A DNA stretch of 64,000 nt, from assembly GCA_022840285.1 (NCBI GenBank), contig JALHIE010000010.1, positions 33,840-97,839 on the forward strand, given 5' to 3'. The notes beneath the pieces are model-generated. The model was not told the origin of the DNA, searched no databases, and was given only the letters and a program-made list of their open reading frames with translations. The stretch's first letter is position 1. Every line of letters begins with the position of its first letter. Positions 30,434 to 39,949 of this stretch are shown in pieces. Both the position numbers and the translations under genes were made by a program. This stretch comes from Porphyromonadaceae bacterium. GTDB taxonomy: Bacteria > Bacteroidota > Bacteroidia > Bacteroidales > Dysgonomonadaceae.

Positions 30434-31620
30434 ATGACGAAGATAAAAGTACAAAACCCTGTCGTGGAACTCGACGGCGATGAGATGACCCGGATTATCT
30501 GGTCATTTATCAAGCAGCAGTTGATATTGCCGTACCTCGATGTGGATATAAAATATTATGATCTGAGCATTCAGAACCGGGATGCCACCCATGACCAGGT
30601 TACGGTTGATGCCGCAGAAGCTATCAAAAAATATAACGTGGGCATCAAGTGTGCGACCATCACACCCGATGAAGTGCGGGTTAAAGAGTTTGGACTGAAG
30701 CATATGTGGAAATCTCCCAACGGAACCATCCGGAACATCGTGGGAGGAACAGTTTTTCGTGAACCCATCATTTGCTCCAATGTCCCCCGGTACGTTCCGG
30801 GATGGACGCAACCGATCATTATCGGGCGTCATGCGTTCGGTGACCAGTATCGTGCCACGGATAAGGTCGTTAAAGGAAAAGGCAGGCTGAAGCTGACTTT
30901 CACCGCTGAAAACGGAGAAGTACAGGAGTGGGAGGTTTATGATTTCAAAGGAGACGGCGTGGCCATGGCCATGTTCAATACCGATGAATCAATTTATGGA
31001 TTTGCCCGTTCGTCGTTTCAAATGGCGCTGACCAAAAAATATCCGCTCTACATGTCGACCAAAAATACCATTTTGAAAGCATACGATGGTCGCTTCAAGG
31101 ATATTTTCCAGGAAGTGTACGAAAATGAGTTCAGGGTGTTGTTCCAGGAAGCCGGAATTACCTATGAACACCGTCTGATCGATGACATGGTGGCATCAGC
31201 GATGAAGTGGAACGGCGGCTTTGTGTGGGCCTGTAAGAATTACGACGGGGATGTACAGTCGGACACCGTAGCACAGGGTTTCGGATCGTTGGGAATGATG
31301 TCGTCGGTTTTGGTAACGCCCGATGGGCGTACTGTGGAAGCTGAAGCAGCACACGGGACGGTTACGCGCCATTATCGTCAGCATCAGTTTTTGCGTGGAC
31401 GCGCGGCTTGGAACACCGCGGAAAACTTGATGGCAACCAAGAGCTTATCGATTTCTGCCAAAAACTGGAACAGGTGTGCGTGGCAACCGTTGAGAACGGA
31501 GAGATGACCAAAGACCTGGCAATGTTGGTTTATGGTGATGATACAAATGGAAAATACCTGAATACGCAGGATTTCCTGGCTGCGCTAAAGCGCAATCTGG
31601 ATAAAAAGTCAGGGAGTTAA
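30434..31620 (+). pseudogene. NADP-dependent isocitrate dehydrogenase, type II, disrupted by a deletion
   Basis: The first frame (to 31507) is a canonical eukaryote-type [54 protein letters not shown] and [14 protein letters not shown]. Immediately after HYRQHQ (31387) the frame is lost, and the correct continuation [17 protein letters not shown] begins two bases later in another frame and runs to 31620. Family members have about 13 residues (a KGxxTSTNPIASI-like segment) between these points, so roughly 37 bases are missing. The lost piece includes the Asn equivalent to human IDH1 Asn328, which contacts NADP. The gene as read makes a truncated 357-residue product that should be inactive. Confidence 0.85.
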
Positions 31621-32406
31621 TCCCTGAATCGTCGCGTCAACTCCCCGTACTCGTCGATACGGCGATCGCGAAAGAAAGGCCACCAGCGACGGACGTTTTC
31701 GGTACGGGTTTTATCAATTTCTACAACTTGAGTCGTTTCTTCTTCCGCTGCCTGAAATAGGAATTCGCCTTGCTGCAATGACCGGAATGCCGTTTGCTAC
31801 GGCGTGCCCGCGCTGAACAGTAATCCACGCTTCACGTTGACGATTCTTTTCGTCTTCGGTATCGGAGGACTCATAGCCGATAGCGGTGGGGTAGATGAGC
31901 ACTTCTGCTCCCGCTAAAGCCATCATTCGGGCAGCCTCGGGATACCATTGGTCCCAGCAGACCAGCACACCAAGTTTTCCCACCGATGTATCTATGGGGT
32001 TAAAACCCATGTCGCCGGGAGCGAAATAAAATTTTTCGTAATAGGCCGGATCGTCGGGTATATGCATTTTGCGGTATTTTCCGGCTATTGTTCCATCTTT
32101 TTCAATGACCACAGCTGTATTGTGATACAGCCCAGGAGCCCGTTTTTCGAAAAGAGATAACAGGATAACCACTCCCAGCTCTTTTGCCAGTTGGCCAAAT
32201 GAATGGGTGGAAGGGCCCGGAATGGTCTCTGCCTGGTCGAATATACCCGTCTCTTCGGTCTGACAAAAGTACAGTCCGTTATGCAACTCCTGTAACACAA
32301 TTAGGTCTGCTCCTTTCGATGCCAGGTCGCGGATTTTTGACTGCAATCGCGAAACGTTCTCGTTTCTGTCTGTCGTGTTGGCTTGTTGTATTATTCCGAT
32401 TTTCAT
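31617..32406 (-). pseudogene. aguB: N-carbamoylputrescine amidase, disrupted by a deletion
   Basis: The main frame (31714-32406) carries nitrilase-superfamily catalytic residues: Glu in VLQELHNGLYF, Lys in YRKMHIPDDP and Cys in VLVCWDQWYPEAARM. After NGIPVIAA it runs out of frame into a spurious tail. The correct C-terminus (GEFLFQAAEEETTQVVEID ... RWWPFFRDRRIDEYGELTRRF, stop at 31617) lies in a different frame beginning about 31768. The intervening NRxG ... FxGxSFxAGPQ segment of the family, about 25-30 residues, is missing. The intact enzyme hydrolyses N-carbamoylputrescine to putrescine. Its partner aguA is intact upstream. The 3' end overlaps the IDH stop by four bases. Confidence 0.82.
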
Positions 32407-32467
32407 ATGTTGTCTGGTTGGTAGAAAAAATCCGCCTGGCGCCGGCGGAAGAATAGTAAATCCTAAA

Positions 32468-33490
32468 TCAAATAAAACCTTTCGGAAATTGCATCGTTAC
32501 ACAGTGGAGTGAGCCGTGTTGCTTGATCAAAGGCAGAGAATCGACGCCGATTATTTCACGGTCGGGGAAAGCTTTCTGTAGCTGTATTCTTGCCGTTTCG
32601 TCTTTTGCGGATGCATAAGTAGGCATTAAAACAGCATCGTTGATAATCAGAAAATTGGCGTAAGTGGCGGGAAGTCTATAGCCGTCATGATACACAGCGT
32701 CCGCCATGGGTAGCGGAATTAACCTGTAAGGCTTCCCTTCGGTGGTTTTGAACGATCCCAGTTCATTTTCCATACGCTTGAGTTCATCGAAATGCTCGTC
32801 GGTTTTATCGTCACATTTTACGTATGCGATAGTCTGTTCGTCGCAAAATCGGGCAAGTGTATCCACGTGGCTGTCGGTGTCGTCTCCGGCCAAATAACCG
32901 TGGTTGAGCCACAAAATCCGATGCACCCCGAATGTTGATTTCAGGTACTCGTCAATCTCCTCCAGCATCATTGGCTGATTGCGGTTAGGGGCCATCAGGC
33001 ATTGCGATGTGGTAAGCAACGTTCCCTTTCCGTTCGATTCTATTGAACCGCCTTCCAGAATAAATCTTTTCTTGCTTGTATATTGAACCTCGGGTTTGAA
33101 TTCTTCTTGACGGAAAAGATGTTGTGTGATTTGATTGTCGTGGTTGGCGGCAAACTTAAGTCCCCAACCGTTAAAACCGAAATCGAAAAGCATTGGTTTC
33201 CCATTGATAAAAACCGAAATAGCACCGTGGTCACGCGACCAGGTATCGTTGCTTTTCAGTTCCGACGTAATAAGATTTTTACGTTCTTGAGGCGTGAAAT
33301 ATTTCACAACCTCGTCTTCTTCCGGGCATACGACCAGCAGCTTTTCCCTTTTCAGAATTTCTTTCGAAAACGTCACATAACATTCCGTAACTTCCTCCAA
33401 GGTGTCGAACCAGTCAGTACCGGCGTGAGGCCAGGTGACCAACACACCGCTCTGCGGATACCATTCCGGCGGAAAAACAACGTTGTTCAT
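32468..33490 (-). CDS. aguA: Agmatine deiminase
   Basis: The 340-residue protein begins with FPPEWYPQSGVLVTWPHAGTDW and carries NDTWSRDHGAISVF, EGGSIESNGKGTLL and LNHGYLAGDDTDSHVDTLARF, the agmatine/peptidylarginine deiminase active-site blocks. The catalytic Cys lies in HGSLHCVTMQFP near the C-terminus. It converts agmatine to N-carbamoylputrescine and ammonia. It would feed aguB, which is broken here, so the pathway may stop at N-carbamoylputrescine unless another amidase exists. It starts seven bases after lpxA ends. Confidence 0.93.
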   Translation of the reverse strand: MNNVVFPPEWYPQSGVLVTWPHAGTDWFDTLEEVTECYVTFSKEILKREKLLVVCPEEDEVVKYFTPQERKNLITSELKSNDTWSRDHGAISVFINGKPMLFDFGFNGWGLKFAANHDNQITQHLFRQEEFKPEVQYTSKKRFILEGGSIESNGKGTLLTTSQCLMAPNRNQPMMLEEIDEYLKSTFGVHRILWLNHGYLAGDDTDSHVDTLARFCDEQTIAYVKCDDKTDEHFDELKRMENELGSFKTTEGKPYRLIPLPMADAVYHDGYRLPATYANFLIINDAVLMPTYASAKDETARIQLQKAFPDREIIGVDSLPLIKQHGSLHCVTMQFPKGFI

Positions 33491-33496
33491 CGATTC

Positions 33497-34285
33497 TTAT
33501 CCTTCCATATTTCCGCGAATAATTCCGCGGGACGAATTTTTGACGAAATCAATGATATGATTTCGCTCTTTCGTTTCCGGCAATTCGTTCTCAATTCTTT
33601 CCAGCGCCTGTGTGGTGTTGTATCCAGCTAAATACAGATACCTGTATACATCCTGGATGGAATTTATCACTTCACTTGAAAATCCCCTGCGTCGTAACCC
33701 AACAAAATTCAACCCGACATAAGTAAGCGGTTCGCGGCCGACCATAGTATAGGGAGGAATATCTTTCGGAACTTTGGAGCCACCCTGTATCATCGTGTGC
33801 GCACCAATTCGTGAAAACTGATGCACAAGTGTTCCGCCGCTGAGGATGGCGTAATCATCAATTTCTACTTCTCCGGCCAGTTGCGTGGCGTTTCCCAGGA
33901 TAACGAAATCTTTTAAAACGCAATCGTGTGCCACGTGACTGTATGCCATCAACAGGCAGTCGTTGCCAACAGTTGTTTCTCCCCGCGATGCTGTGCCTCG
34001 ATTCACCGTTACACACTCGCGGACGGAAGTTCTGTCACCAACAATGGCTAACGATTCTTCACCCTTGAATTTCAGGTCCTGAGGAACAGCGGAAATGGTA
34101 GCGTGAGGGAAAATGGTGCAATTCTTCCCGATACGTGCACCAAAAAGAACGGTTGCATATGGCATTACAACTGTTCCTTCATCAATTTCAACATTTCTGT
34201 CGATGTATGCAAAGGGTTCAATGACAACGTCTCTGCCTATTTTGGCTTCGGGATGAACAAATGCCAGTGAAGATATGTTACTCAT
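33497..34285 (-). CDS. lpxA: UDP-N-acetylglucosamine acyltransferase
   Basis: The 262-residue protein has left-handed beta-helix hexapeptide repeats (residues about 8-190) and the catalytic His region LMAYSHVAHDCVLKDFVILGN, followed by GGTLVHQFSRIGAHTMIQGGSKV. A helical C-terminus completes the normal LpxA layout and length. It transfers 3-hydroxyacyl chains to UDP-GlcNAc, the first lipid A step. It follows lpxC/fabZ by 18 bases and is followed by aguA after six bases. Confidence 0.95.
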   Translation of the reverse strand: MSNISSLAFVHPEAKIGRDVVIEPFAYIDRNVEIDEGTVVMPYATVLFGARIGKNCTIFPHATISAVPQDLKFKGEESLAIVGDRTSVRECVTVNRGTASRGETTVGNDCLLMAYSHVAHDCVLKDFVILGNATQLAGEVEIDDYAILSGGTLVHQFSRIGAHTMIQGGSKVPKDIPPYTMVGREPLTYVGLNFVGLRRRGFSSEVINSIQDVYRYLYLAGYNTTQALERIENELPETKERNHIIDFVKNSSRGIIRGNMEG

Positions 34286-34303
34286 AACTTAACTTGTTGA
34301 TTA

Positions 34304-35683
34304 TTACTTGTTTTTGATTATTTGAGCGGTGAAGTCGGCTTCCGAAACGATTTTGTCTCCTACAAAAGCGAGGCCGCGCATGGTGGCGATACCCCTGCGA
34401 ACTTCCGACGAAAACTCCACTTTAAAAAGAATGGTATCGCCGGGAACGACCTTACTCCGGAATTTCACATTATCAATTTTTAGGAAATAAGTCGAATATC
34501 TTTCAGGTTCGTCAAGTCCGGAAAGCACAAGCAACCCTCCTGTCTGAGCCATGGCTTCTACTTGCAAAACTCCGGGCATAACCGGTTCATCGGGGAAATG
34601 GCCGACGAAATAAGGCTCGTCGTTGGTGATGTTCTTTACGCCTACTATATAACTTTCGGTTTGTTCAATTACTTTGTCCACCATCAAGAAAGGATAACGG
34701 TGTGGCAACAATTGTTTGACACGATTAATGTCCATCAGTGGTTCGAGGTTGGGGTCGTAAAACGGTGCTTGATTTTTGTTTTTTATCTCCCGGCGGATAA
34801 GCCTCGCCAGTTGATTGTTGATTTTATGTCCCGGACGTGTAGCAATAAGCCGTCCTTTTATAGGTTTCCCTATCAGTGACATGTCTCCGATTATATCGAG
34901 CAGTTTATGCCGGGCAGGTTCGTTGGGAAATGCCAACTCGCGGTGATTCAGATAACCCAGCTGGTTTGCATCCATGCGTGGAACGTTTAGTTCATCAGCT
35001 ATTTCGTCTAACTCGTTCTGAGGGAGCTTTCTTTCGTAAATAACGATAGCATTATCCAGGTTTCCGCCTTTGATCAAGCCTGCCTGACGCAGTTTTTGGA
35101 TTTCACGAACAAAAACAAACGTGCGTGCTGGTGCAATTTCTGTAGCAAAATTCTCCAGCGATTCCAGACTGGCATATTGATTGGGGATATATTGTGATTC
35201 GAATTCTATGTTGGAATTGATTGCAAAACCGTCATCCGGAAGTAACGTGATTTTCGAGCCGGTTTCGGGATCGGAGACTTCAATTTTTTTTCGTACAACA
35301 AAAAAGTCTTTCTCTTTTTCCTGTTCAACAATACCTGCTTTTTCAATAGCACGAATATATTCTATTGCGCTTCCGTCAAGAATGGGAAATTCCGGTGCGT
35401 TCACTTCGATAAGACAGTTGTCTATGCCAAGTGCATAAAGTGTTGAAAATGCATGTTCAACAGTACTGACGGTGACATTATCTACCCCCAAAACCGTGCC
35501 TCGCTGGGTGTGGACAACATTTTCGGCCACCGCTTCGATAACAGGCTGATCCTCCAAGTCAACACGTTTGATCCGGTATCCGGAATCAACGGACGCAGGA
35601 TTGAATGTTATTTCAATTTTGTAACCTGTATGAAGCCCCTGGCCTTTTAGCGTAAAGCTGGATTTTAATGTTTTTTGTTTCAC
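34304..35683 (-). CDS. lpxC/fabZ: Bifunctional UDP-3-O-acyl-GlcNAc deacetylase / 3-hydroxyacyl-ACP dehydratase
   Basis: Residues 1-305 are LpxC: GQGLHTGYKIEITF, zinc ligands in VEHAFSTLYALGIDNC and in PARHKLLDIIGD. Residues about 315-459 are FabZ: LLPHRYPFLMVDKV and GHFPDEPVMPGVLQVEAMAQ with the catalytic His and Glu. The fusion is characteristic of Bacteroidota and couples the committed lipid A step with fatty acid elongation. The length (459) is normal. It lies downstream of lpxD and upstream of lpxA on the same strand. Confidence 0.96.
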   Translation of the reverse strand: MKQKTLKSSFTLKGQGLHTGYKIEITFNPASVDSGYRIKRVDLEDQPVIEAVAENVVHTQRGTVLGVDNVTVSTVEHAFSTLYALGIDNCLIEVNAPEFPILDGSAIEYIRAIEKAGIVEQEKEKDFFVVRKKIEVSDPETGSKITLLPDDGFAINSNIEFESQYIPNQYASLESLENFATEIAPARTFVFVREIQKLRQAGLIKGGNLDNAIVIYERKLPQNELDEIADELNVPRMDANQLGYLNHRELAFPNEPARHKLLDIIGDMSLIGKPIKGRLIATRPGHKINNQLARLIRREIKNKNQAPFYDPNLEPLMDINRVKQLLPHRYPFLMVDKVIEQTESYIVGVKNITNDEPYFVGHFPDEPVMPGVLQVEAMAQTGGLLVLSGLDEPERYSTYFLKIDNVKFRSKVVPGDTILFKVEFSSEVRRGIATMRGLAFVGDKIVSEADFTAQIIKNK

Positions 35684-35802
35684 CTTGTTATATCAATAAA
35701 ATTTTTTTTAACTGAATAATCCGGCAAAGATACAACTTTGCCTCGAAAAGTATGGTTTTGGTCTTCCCGTTAGGTTTTTTTAGCAAAAAGCGTTGTCTTT
35801 TA

Positions 35803-36840
35803 TCAGGGAAGCTGTTTTTTTAGCTCCATGATTTCTTTTTCCAGCGCGTTTATTTGGCGATACATGTCGGGCAGTTTTGGAATGATGATGCTCGATTTAA
35901 AATAGTTTTTTATTGAATACGCTGGCGATCCCATCACTTCCGAACCTTCAGGCGTGTTACTGATAATTCCGGATTGCGCACCGATCTGTGAATGACTTCC
36001 GATGGTTATGTGCCCGCCTATTCCGACCTGCCCGCCTAAAACACAACTTTCACCAATCTTGGTCGATCCGGCGATTCCTACTTGAGCTGCCATAACTGTG
36101 TTCTTCCCGATTTCGCAATTGTGTGCGACTTGTATTAAATTATCGAGTTTTACTCCCCGGTGAATGATGGTCGATCCCATGACGGCTCTATCTATAGTAG
36201 TATTGGCTCCAATTTCTACATCGTCCTCCAGAAGCACGTTTCCGATCTGCTGGATTTTGTGGTAAATACCTTCCTGTTTGCTGAAACCGAATCCGTCTGC
36301 ACCAATTACAGCCCCAGCATGTAAGATACAGTTATCGCCGATTACACAACTGTGATAGATTTTTACTCCGGCATAAATAGTAACATCATTTCCAATTCTC
36401 ACGTTATCGCCGATATACGCCTGCGGATAAATTTTTACGTTCTCCCCCACCTGCACGTTTTCTCCGATGTAGGCAAACGCACCGACATAAACATTTTCAC
36501 CTAATTTAGCCGTTGGCGAGACGAAAGACATCTCTTCGATTCCCGTTTTTTTTGGAGCTAAGCTGTTAACTAAATCCAACAGGGAAGCCAATGCAGCATA
36601 TGCGTCTGGAACTTTGATCAATGTGGCGGAAACAGCTTTTTCCGGTGTAAAATCATTGTTTACCAATACAATATCTGCCTTGGTTTCATAAATATAGTGT
36701 GTGTACTTTGGGTTGGAAAGAAAAGCAATGGTTCGTGGTTTTCCCTCTTCTATCTTTGCAAAATTATCGACTTCTACGTCCGGGTTTCCTATTATGTCCC
36801 CCTTTAAAAAGTCGGCAATTTGTTGGGCTGTAAAGGTCAT
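35803..36840 (-). CDS. lpxD: UDP-3-O-(3-hydroxyacyl)glucosamine N-acyltransferase
   Basis: The 345-residue protein has the N-terminal uridine-binding domain ([15 protein letters not shown] through [14 protein letters not shown]) and then a long hexapeptide-repeat beta helix (about 105-300), with the catalytic His in [21 protein letters not shown]-terminal helix ([17 protein letters not shown]) trimerises the enzyme. It adds the N-linked acyl chain in lipid A synthesis. It precedes lpxC/fabZ with a 119-base gap. Confidence 0.95.
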   Translation of the reverse strand: MTFTAQQIADFLKGDIIGNPDVEVDNFAKIEEGKPRTIAFLSNPKYTHYIYETKADIVLVNNDFTPEKAVSATLIKVPDAYAALASLLDLVNSLAPKKTGIEEMSFVSPTAKLGENVYVGAFAYIGENVQVGENVKIYPQAYIGDNVRIGNDVTIYAGVKIYHSCVIGDNCILHAGAVIGADGFGFSKQEGIYHKIQQIGNVLLEDDVEIGANTTIDRAVMGSTIIHRGVKLDNLIQVAHNCEIGKNTVMAAQVGIAGSTKIGESCVLGGQVGIGGHITIGSHSQIGAQSGIISNTPEGSEVMGSPAYSIKNYFKSSIIIPKLPDMYRQINALEKEIMELKKQLP

Positions 36841-36934
36841 TTACTCTGTTTTATTGGGTTTAAAAATGCAAATTAACAAATAAAAATCTAACAGACAAAG
36901 TTAAGCGTACAGAAAATGTTTAGTTGAGATAAAT

Positions 36935-36965
36935 TTTGCAGATTTAAAAATAAAAAGTACCTTTG
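36935..36965 (+). promoter_or_regulatory. Promoter of tRNA-Pro(GGG)
   Basis: TTTG at 36935-36938, a 19-bp spacer and TACCTTTG at 36958-36965 match the Bacteroidetes promoter consensus, and the -7 box ends 12 bases before the tRNA. Confidence 0.75.
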
Positions 36966-36977
36966 CATTCACTTTTT

Positions 36978-37053
36978 CGGGATGTAGCTCAGTCCGGTTT
37001 AGAGTACTCGTCTGGGGGGCGAGTGGTCGCTGGTTCGAATCCAGTCATCCCGA
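36978..37053 (+). tRNA. tRNA-Pro (anticodon GGG)
   Basis: The cloverleaf folds completely. The 7-bp acceptor CGGGATG/CATCCCG pairs fully, the D stem is GCTC/GAGT, the anticodon stem is CTCGT/GCGAG around loop CTGGGGG with GGG at 37014-37016, and the T arm has TTCGAAT. The discriminator base is A and CCA is not encoded. It decodes CCC/CCU proline codons. A terminator hairpin follows. Confidence 0.95.
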
Positions 37054-37064
37054 CTGATTTTTAA

Positions 37065-37099
37065 GCAATTGCGCCATTTGCCGCAGTTGCTTTTTTTTT
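37065..37099 (+). terminator. Rho-independent terminator after tRNA-Pro(GGG)
   Basis: A 9-bp stem (GCAATTGCG at 37065-37073 with CGCAGTTGC at 37082-37090, one G-T pair) and an 8-base loop are followed by nine T residues. Confidence 0.8.
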
Positions 37100-37287
37100 G
37101 TATGATATCTTGAATCCGCAGCACCGGAAAAAGGTCTTCTTTTTGGTTAAAAATAACTCTTCTTGATTTTATTTCGGGAATAATATATATATTTGAGGAT
37201 ATTTTAATTTTTTTTTCGCAGAATGAGAGTCATTGCTGCTGATGTTGACGCTATAGACGAGAATAAAAAACTGAATACAAAAAATAA

Positions 37288-38460
37288 ATGAAAAGAGTTC
37301 TAATACTTATTGATTACTCCAGTGAGTTCAGCCGCCGGTTACTGAGGGGGTTGATTCAATACGCCCATGAGCACGGACCCTGGTTGTTTTACAGGCTACC
37401 CACTTATTATAAGACGATGTATGGAAAGGAGGGTATAATTGAGTGGGCAAAAAGCTGGAAAGCCGATGCAATCCTGGCTCGTTGGGACCATGAGGGAACC
37501 AATCTGTTGGCCACTTTAAACATACCCATCGTGCTGCAAAATTACAAATCCAGAAGTCCTTATTTTTCCAACCTGACCGGAGATTATGTGGGGACCGGAA
37601 TGATGGCTGCAAATTTTTTCATTAAGCGCCGTTTCCGCAACTTCGCGTTTTACGGTAACAAAGGCGTGATTTGGTCACAGGAGAGAGCGGAGGGCTTTAA
37701 GAAAGAGGTTGAGAAAGCCGAAGGCAATTTCTTTTGCTTTGAAAGTGAAGATTTGGGGGGCAAAGAGTGGAGCAGCTCCTATGCCGAATTGGACGAATGG
37801 CTTTTATCTCTTCCAAAACCCGTAGGTCTCTTTGCCTGTGACGACGATTTTGCGTTAAGGATATCTCAAATTTGCAAGATCAATAACATAAAAATTCCCG
37901 AAGAGATTTCCCTGTTGGGAGTGGATAACGATGAGCTGATCTGCCACCTTTCCGATCCTCCCCTGTCATCCATTGTAACGGACGTGGAAAAAGGCGGGTA
38001 TGAAGCCGGAAGATTAATCGACCGGATGTTTAAGGGTGAGATTAAGGAACCGACAAATATTTTTATAAAACCTACCCGGTTTGAATTGAGAAAATCGACC
38101 GAGAAATATGATGTCTCCAATGAGTATATTTCTCAAGTTGTCCATTTTATTGAAGATCACTTTACTTCGGACATCAATATTGAGTCGTTTTCTGAACTTG
38201 TTCCACTCTCGCGGCGTAACCTTGAATTGAAATTTAAAGAAGAGATGGGGACTACTATTTATCAATTTATACTGGGTCGCAGAATTGACTATTTTGCTAA
38301 CCTGTTGCTTACTACTGACAGGACTTTATACGATATGGCCCTGGAGTCCGGATTCAATGATTGTAAAAACATATCCCGTATTTTTAAAAAAATGAAGGGA
38401 TATACTCCCATTGAGTACCGCAAAAAATACTTTAATGTAGATATAGCCAACGTTTTTTGA
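37288..38460 (+). CDS. XylR-type transcriptional regulator (LacI-like sensor with AraC HTH)
   Basis: The 390-residue protein has an N-terminal periplasmic-binding-protein-like sugar sensor (residues about 1-265: LILIDYSSEFSRRLLRGLIQY, DDDFALRISQICKINNIKIPEEISLLGVDND) and a C-terminal AraC-type double HTH (about 285-385: INIESFSELVPLSRRNLELKF, YDMALESGFNDCKNISRIFKK). This architecture is that of XylR, which activates sugar catabolic operons. It sits directly upstream of and co-directional with the nag/Gfo-Idh cluster, so it probably controls that cluster in response to its sugar. No operator repeat is obvious. Confidence 0.88.
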   Translation: MKRVLILIDYSSEFSRRLLRGLIQYAHEHGPWLFYRLPTYYKTMYGKEGIIEWAKSWKADAILARWDHEGTNLLATLNIPIVLQNYKSRSPYFSNLTGDYVGTGMMAANFFIKRRFRNFAFYGNKGVIWSQERAEGFKKEVEKAEGNFFCFESEDLGGKEWSSSYAELDEWLLSLPKPVGLFACDDDFALRISQICKINNIKIPEEISLLGVDNDELICHLSDPPLSSIVTDVEKGGYEAGRLIDRMFKGEIKEPTNIFIKPTRFELRKSTEKYDVSNEYISQVVHFIEDHFTSDINIESFSELVPLSRRNLELKFKEEMGTTIYQFILGRRIDYFANLLLTTDRTLYDMALESGFNDCKNISRIFKKMKGYTPIEYRKKYFNVDIANVF

Positions 38461-38504
38461 AGAAAGTTATTCGTTATTAAGGCTGTATTTAGCTTGTTTT
38501 AAAA

Positions 38505-38512
38505 TATTTTTG
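38505..38512 (+). promoter_or_regulatory. Possible -7 box of the nag/Gfo-Idh cluster
   Basis: TATTTTTG matches the TAnnTTTG -7 consensus, 42 bases upstream of the transporter gene. No TTTG -33 element lies 19-21 bases before it, which would fit activator dependence. The match is weak because the region is T-rich. Confidence 0.3.
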
Positions 38513-38546
38513 CACTTTCCGAGGTGCCCAACACGCTTAATGTCGA

Positions 38547-39914
38547 ATGATTAAATTTTTTTTGATGAACAACACTGAAACCGTCGGATATGTCCAGGAT
38601 AAGAAGAAACAGGTGATTTCGATCGCTATCCTGGCGTTTATGTTCTTTATATTTGGATTTGTCTCTTGGGTTAATGCAATTCTTATACCTTATTTTAAAA
38701 TTGCTTGTGAGTTAACTCATTTTCAATCTTATTTTGTAGCCTTTGCCTTTTACATTGCTTACTTTGTTATGGCGATACCTTCGGGTCTATTGTTAAAACG
38801 TGTTGGCTTCAAGAGAGGAATAATGTATGGGTTTCTGTTGATGGCGTTGGGGGCATTTATATTTATCCCGGCTGCTTTAACGCGGCAGTTTGTAATCTTT
38901 CTGGTCGGTCTATTCTCCATTGGCACAGGCTTGGCAATACTGCAGACGGCAGCTAACCCCTACGTAACGATTATTGGGCCTATCGACAGTGCTGCACAGC
39001 GAATGAGCATCATGGGAATTTGTAATAAATTTGCCGGAATAGTATCTCCACTCATTTTCGCTGCTGTGATTTTTAAGGCTACAGATAGTCAGCTGTTTGA
39101 ACTAATTGAAATGGGCAGCATTACCGAAGCCGCTAAAAATGCATTGCTCGATGAATTGATCAGAAGGGTAATATTGCCTTATACTGTTCTTGGTTTATTA
39201 CTCGTCCTGGCCGGAGTCGGAATTAGATACTCCGTGCTTCCCGAATTAGATACGGACAGCGAAAAGCTTTCTGAAAAAAATGAAGAGGGGCACAAAGTCA
39301 GAAACAGGTTGATTGACTTCCCTTACCTTGTTTTGGGTGCAATCGCAATTTTTCTTCATGTGGGCACTCAGGTGATTGCCATTGATACAATCATTAATTA
39401 TGCCGGTTCGATGAATATTGGACTTCTTGATGCGAAAGTGTTTCCATCTTATACGTTAACAGCAACCATAATTGGTTATTTGTTGGGCATCATCCTGATT
39501 CCAAGGTTCGTGTCTCAGAAAAATGCCCTGATATTCTGTACCTCTCTTGGCCTTTTTTTGTCGCTCGGGGTTGTGTTTGCCGATTGGAATCTCTCACTCT
39601 TTGGTCATCAGGCTAACGCTTCCATATGGTTCCTGGCTCTTATCGGTTTTCCCAATGCGCTTATCTATGCAGGAATATGGCCTCTTTCTATCCGCGGCCT
39701 TGGCCGTTTTACCAAGACCGGATCATCATTGCTGATTATGGGATTAAGCGGAAATGCCATCCTGCCCCTTGTGTATGGAGCACTTGCCGATGCTTACAGC
39801 CTAAGAATCGGTTATTGGGCATTAATTCCCTGTTTCGTCTATTTGGTGTGGTTCGCTGTCTTTGGTCACAAGATTGAGCACTGGGATAGAACGAAAAAGG
39901 GGAAAGTAGCGTAA
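38547..39914 (+). CDS. Sugar MFS transporter (GluP/NagP family)
   Basis: The 455-residue protein has 12 predicted helices and family motifs FFIFGFVSWVNAILIPYFK in TM1, GLAILQTAANPYVTIIGP in TM4-5 and MGICNKFAGIVSPLIFAAV. It belongs to the fucose/glucose/N-acetylglucosamine group of MFS sugar:H+ symporters. Its position directly before nagA and nagB points to an amino sugar or N-acetylhexosamine substrate, as for NagP of other Gram-negatives. An alternative ATG lies six codons downstream at 38565. Confidence 0.88.
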   Translation: MIKFFLMNNTETVGYVQDKKKQVISIAILAFMFFIFGFVSWVNAILIPYFKIACELTHFQSYFVAFAFYIAYFVMAIPSGLLLKRVGFKRGIMYGFLLMALGAFIFIPAALTRQFVIFLVGLFSIGTGLAILQTAANPYVTIIGPIDSAAQRMSIMGICNKFAGIVSPLIFAAVIFKATDSQLFELIEMGSITEAAKNALLDELIRRVILPYTVLGLLLVLAGVGIRYSVLPELDTDSEKLSEKNEEGHKVRNRLIDFPYLVLGAIAIFLHVGTQVIAIDTIINYAGSMNIGLLDAKVFPSYTLTATIIGYLLGIILIPRFVSQKNALIFCTSLGLFLSLGVVFADWNLSLFGHQANASIWFLALIGFPNALIYAGIWPLSIRGLGRFTKTGSSLLIMGLSGNAILPLVYGALADAYSLRIGYWALIPCFVYLVWFAVFGHKIEHWDRTKKGKVA

Positions 39915-39949
39915 ACGGGCCAACATTCTTGACTCTTTAACAAAAAAAT

